DNA from: Methylohalomonas lacus
GTDB lineage: Bacteria; Pseudomonadota; Gammaproteobacteria; Methylohalomonadales; Methylohalomonadaceae
Reading direction: 5' to 3'
Assembly (NCBI RefSeq): GCF_024808875.1
Contig: NZ_JANUCT010000016.1
Span: 1 to 64,000 of the forward strand
DNA: 64,000 nucleotides
The stretch's first letter is position 1. Each line of letters starts with the position of its first letter. Of the stretch, positions 62,946-64,000 are shown piece by piece. The notes under the pieces were generated by a model. That model searched no databases and was not told the DNA's origin. It was given only the letters and a program-made list of their open reading frames with translations. The translations under genes were made by a program, and so were the position numbers.

Positions 62946-64000
62946 ATGACCCGTCCGAGCCGCCAGTACAGCGCTTTCCTGCCGGATTTCTGCGGCGTGC
63001 GCATGGCTGTCGCCGTCATCCTCATCGCCGAGCTGCTGGCCATCGTGCTGACGCTGGCGGACCTGGCCGTCCACGGCAACGCCTTCGAGACACTGGCACT
63101 GAATTCGCTGTTCATCCAGTGGGTGGCGCTTGGCTGTATCGCCATCCTGTGCCTGCTGCGCGACCGGCTGAACCGGCTGCCCGACGTCTGGAGCACGGCG
63201 CTAAGCTACCTGGTCATGCTCGCGGTGACGCTGGCGGTCACCGAAATCGCCTGGTGGCTGCTGTACATGCTGCCGGGCGAGCGGGCGCTGCTGGAGACCG
63301 GCCATGGCCTGTTTCTGAGCCGCTGTCTCGGCATCAGCGCCATCGTCTCGGCGCTGGCACTGCGCTATTTCTACGTCCAGCACCAGTGGCGTCAGCACGT
63401 CCGGTCCGAGGCCGAGGCGCGGCTGCAGGCGCTACAGGCCCGCATCCGGCCACACTTCCTGTTCAACTGCATGAACACGATCGCCAGCCTGACCCGGCGC
63501 GAACCGTTGCTGGCCGAACAGGCGATCGAGGACCTGGCCGACCTGTTCCGGCTCAACCTGCAGGAATCCAAGCCCTGGGTGACCGTGGCCGAGGAGCTCG
63601 ACCTGTGCCAGCGTTACCTGCGCATCGAGCAACTGCGCCTCGGCCAGCGCCTGCGCCTTGAGTGGGACATCGACGCGCTGCCGGCGGACGCCTGCATTCC
63701 GGCGCTGGTGCTCCAGCCGCTGCTGGAAAACGCCGTTTACCATGGCATCGAACCACAGCCGAACGGCGGCTGCATCCAGATCCGCGGCACCTGCACAGCC
63801 GGCCGCTTGAGCATCACGGTCGACAACCCGGTGCCGACCCAGCGCAGCAACCACTCAGGCAACCAGATGGCCCAGGAAAACACCCGCCAACGCCTGACCA
63901 GCGCCTTCGCCGAGCGCGGCCGGCTGACCAGTGAACAGCAAGACGGCCGCTACCGCACCCACGTTGTCTTTCCGGAGGTCTACGAACCGTGCGCATCCTG
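62946..64000 (+). CDS. algZ: LytS/AlgZ-type sensor histidine kinase (3' end at window edge)
   Basis: Inner-membrane histidine kinase of the LytS class, usual partner of AlgR. The N-terminal part has about four membrane helices; the H-box is RPHFLFNCMNTI, and the ATPase N-box is LQPLLENAVYHG followed by ITVDNPVP. 351 complete codons are inside the window and the last two bases TG are probably the start of TGA, so the gene appears complete but for one base. The position downstream of argH matches that in pseudomonads. Confidence 0.9.
   Translation, partial: MTRPSRQYSAFLPDFCGVRMAVAVILIAELLAIVLTLADLAVHGNAFETLALNSLFIQWVALGCIAILCLLRDRLNRLPDVWSTALSYLVMLAVTLAVTEIAWWLLYMLPGERALLETGHGLFLSRCLGISAIVSALALRYFYVQHQWRQHVRSEAEARLQALQARIRPHFLFNCMNTIASLTRREPLLAEQAIEDLADLFRLNLQESKPWVTVAEELDLCQRYLRIEQLRLGQRLRLEWDIDALPADACIPALVLQPLLENAVYHGIEPQPNGGCIQIRGTCTAGRLSITVDNPVPTQRSNHSGNQMAQENTRQRLTSAFAERGRLTSEQQDGRYRTHVVFPEVYEPCAS
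63989..64000 (+). CDS. algR: LytTR response regulator AlgR, first four codons only
   Basis: GTGCGCATCCTG reads MRIL, the canonical start of AlgR, and overlaps the algZ end. GGAGG lies about 10 bases before it. Everything else is beyond the window, so the call rests on start context and gene order. Confidence 0.55.

Overview
The window reads as one contiguous chromosomal stretch of a GC-rich gammaproteobacterium. The gene content and order support this: the ybeZ-ybeY-corC-lnt block behind miaB, pilMNOPQ followed by aroK and aroB, argH divergent from algZ/algR, and trmB next to yrfG and cysQ. The type IV pilus genes, Pqi lipid transport genes, tungstate ABC genes, AlgZ/AlgR and BCCT transporter suggest a free-living member of the Chromatiales or Pseudomonadales side of the class. 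I cannot name a genus. Almost all of the window is ordinary housekeeping DNA. The accessory signal is concentrated in a few genes and in the intergenic repeats.

Layout. 1-90: tail of an IS30-family element. 0.2-7.1 kb (minus): trkH, a short CDF transporter, then a likely operon of an unknown gene and pqiABC. 7.3-12.7 kb: a membrane Ser/Thr kinase, a HAD two-domain protein, an HD hydrolase and a patatin phospholipase. 12.9-16.3 kb (minus): tungstate transporter tupC-tupB without a visible binding-protein gene, then a lipoprotein. 16.3-23.9 kb (plus): miaB, ybeZ, ybeY, corC, lnt, a small membrane protein, rhlE and an RRM protein. 24.0-25.6 kb: BCCT transporter. 25.6-36.9 kb (minus): DUF368 lipid-carrier transporter, hemE, gltD, gltB, dgt, aroB, aroK. 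37.0-42.0 kb (minus): pilQPONM. 42.1-50.1 kb (plus): PBP1a, an unknown gene, priA, argS and a SPOR protein. 50.1-57.0 kb: tRNA-Gly(CCC), a degenerate receiver plus metallo-hydrolase pair, thiS-thiG-trmB, yrfG (minus), cysQ, a diguanylate cyclase (minus), tRNA-Phe and a tandem repeat block. 57.0-62.8 kb (minus): yggX, mutY, an SRPBCC protein, an AsmA-family protein and argH. 62.9-64.0 kb: algZ and the first codons of algR.

How it works together. Several blocks are coherent machines: Pqi (inter-membrane lipid transport), PilMNOPQ (pilus alignment complex and secretin), YbeZ/YbeY (RNA processing), GltBD (ammonium assimilation), AroK/AroB (chorismate pathway), ThiS/ThiG (thiazole synthesis) and MutY/YggX (oxidative damage defence).

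The most interesting items are these: (1) a receiver-only protein whose phospho-acceptor Asp is Asn, paired with a metallo-beta-lactamase-fold hydrolase, downstream of a perfect TGTGA-N6-TCACA site of CRP/Vfr type; (2) three intergenic hairpins built from degenerate 7-bp units that abut stop codons; (3) three tandem repeats of about 103 bp at tRNA-Phe that carry decayed copies of the tRNA 5' half; (4) an N-terminal HAD domain fused to an unrecognised C-terminal domain. No CRISPR array, prophage or toxin/defence island is visible.
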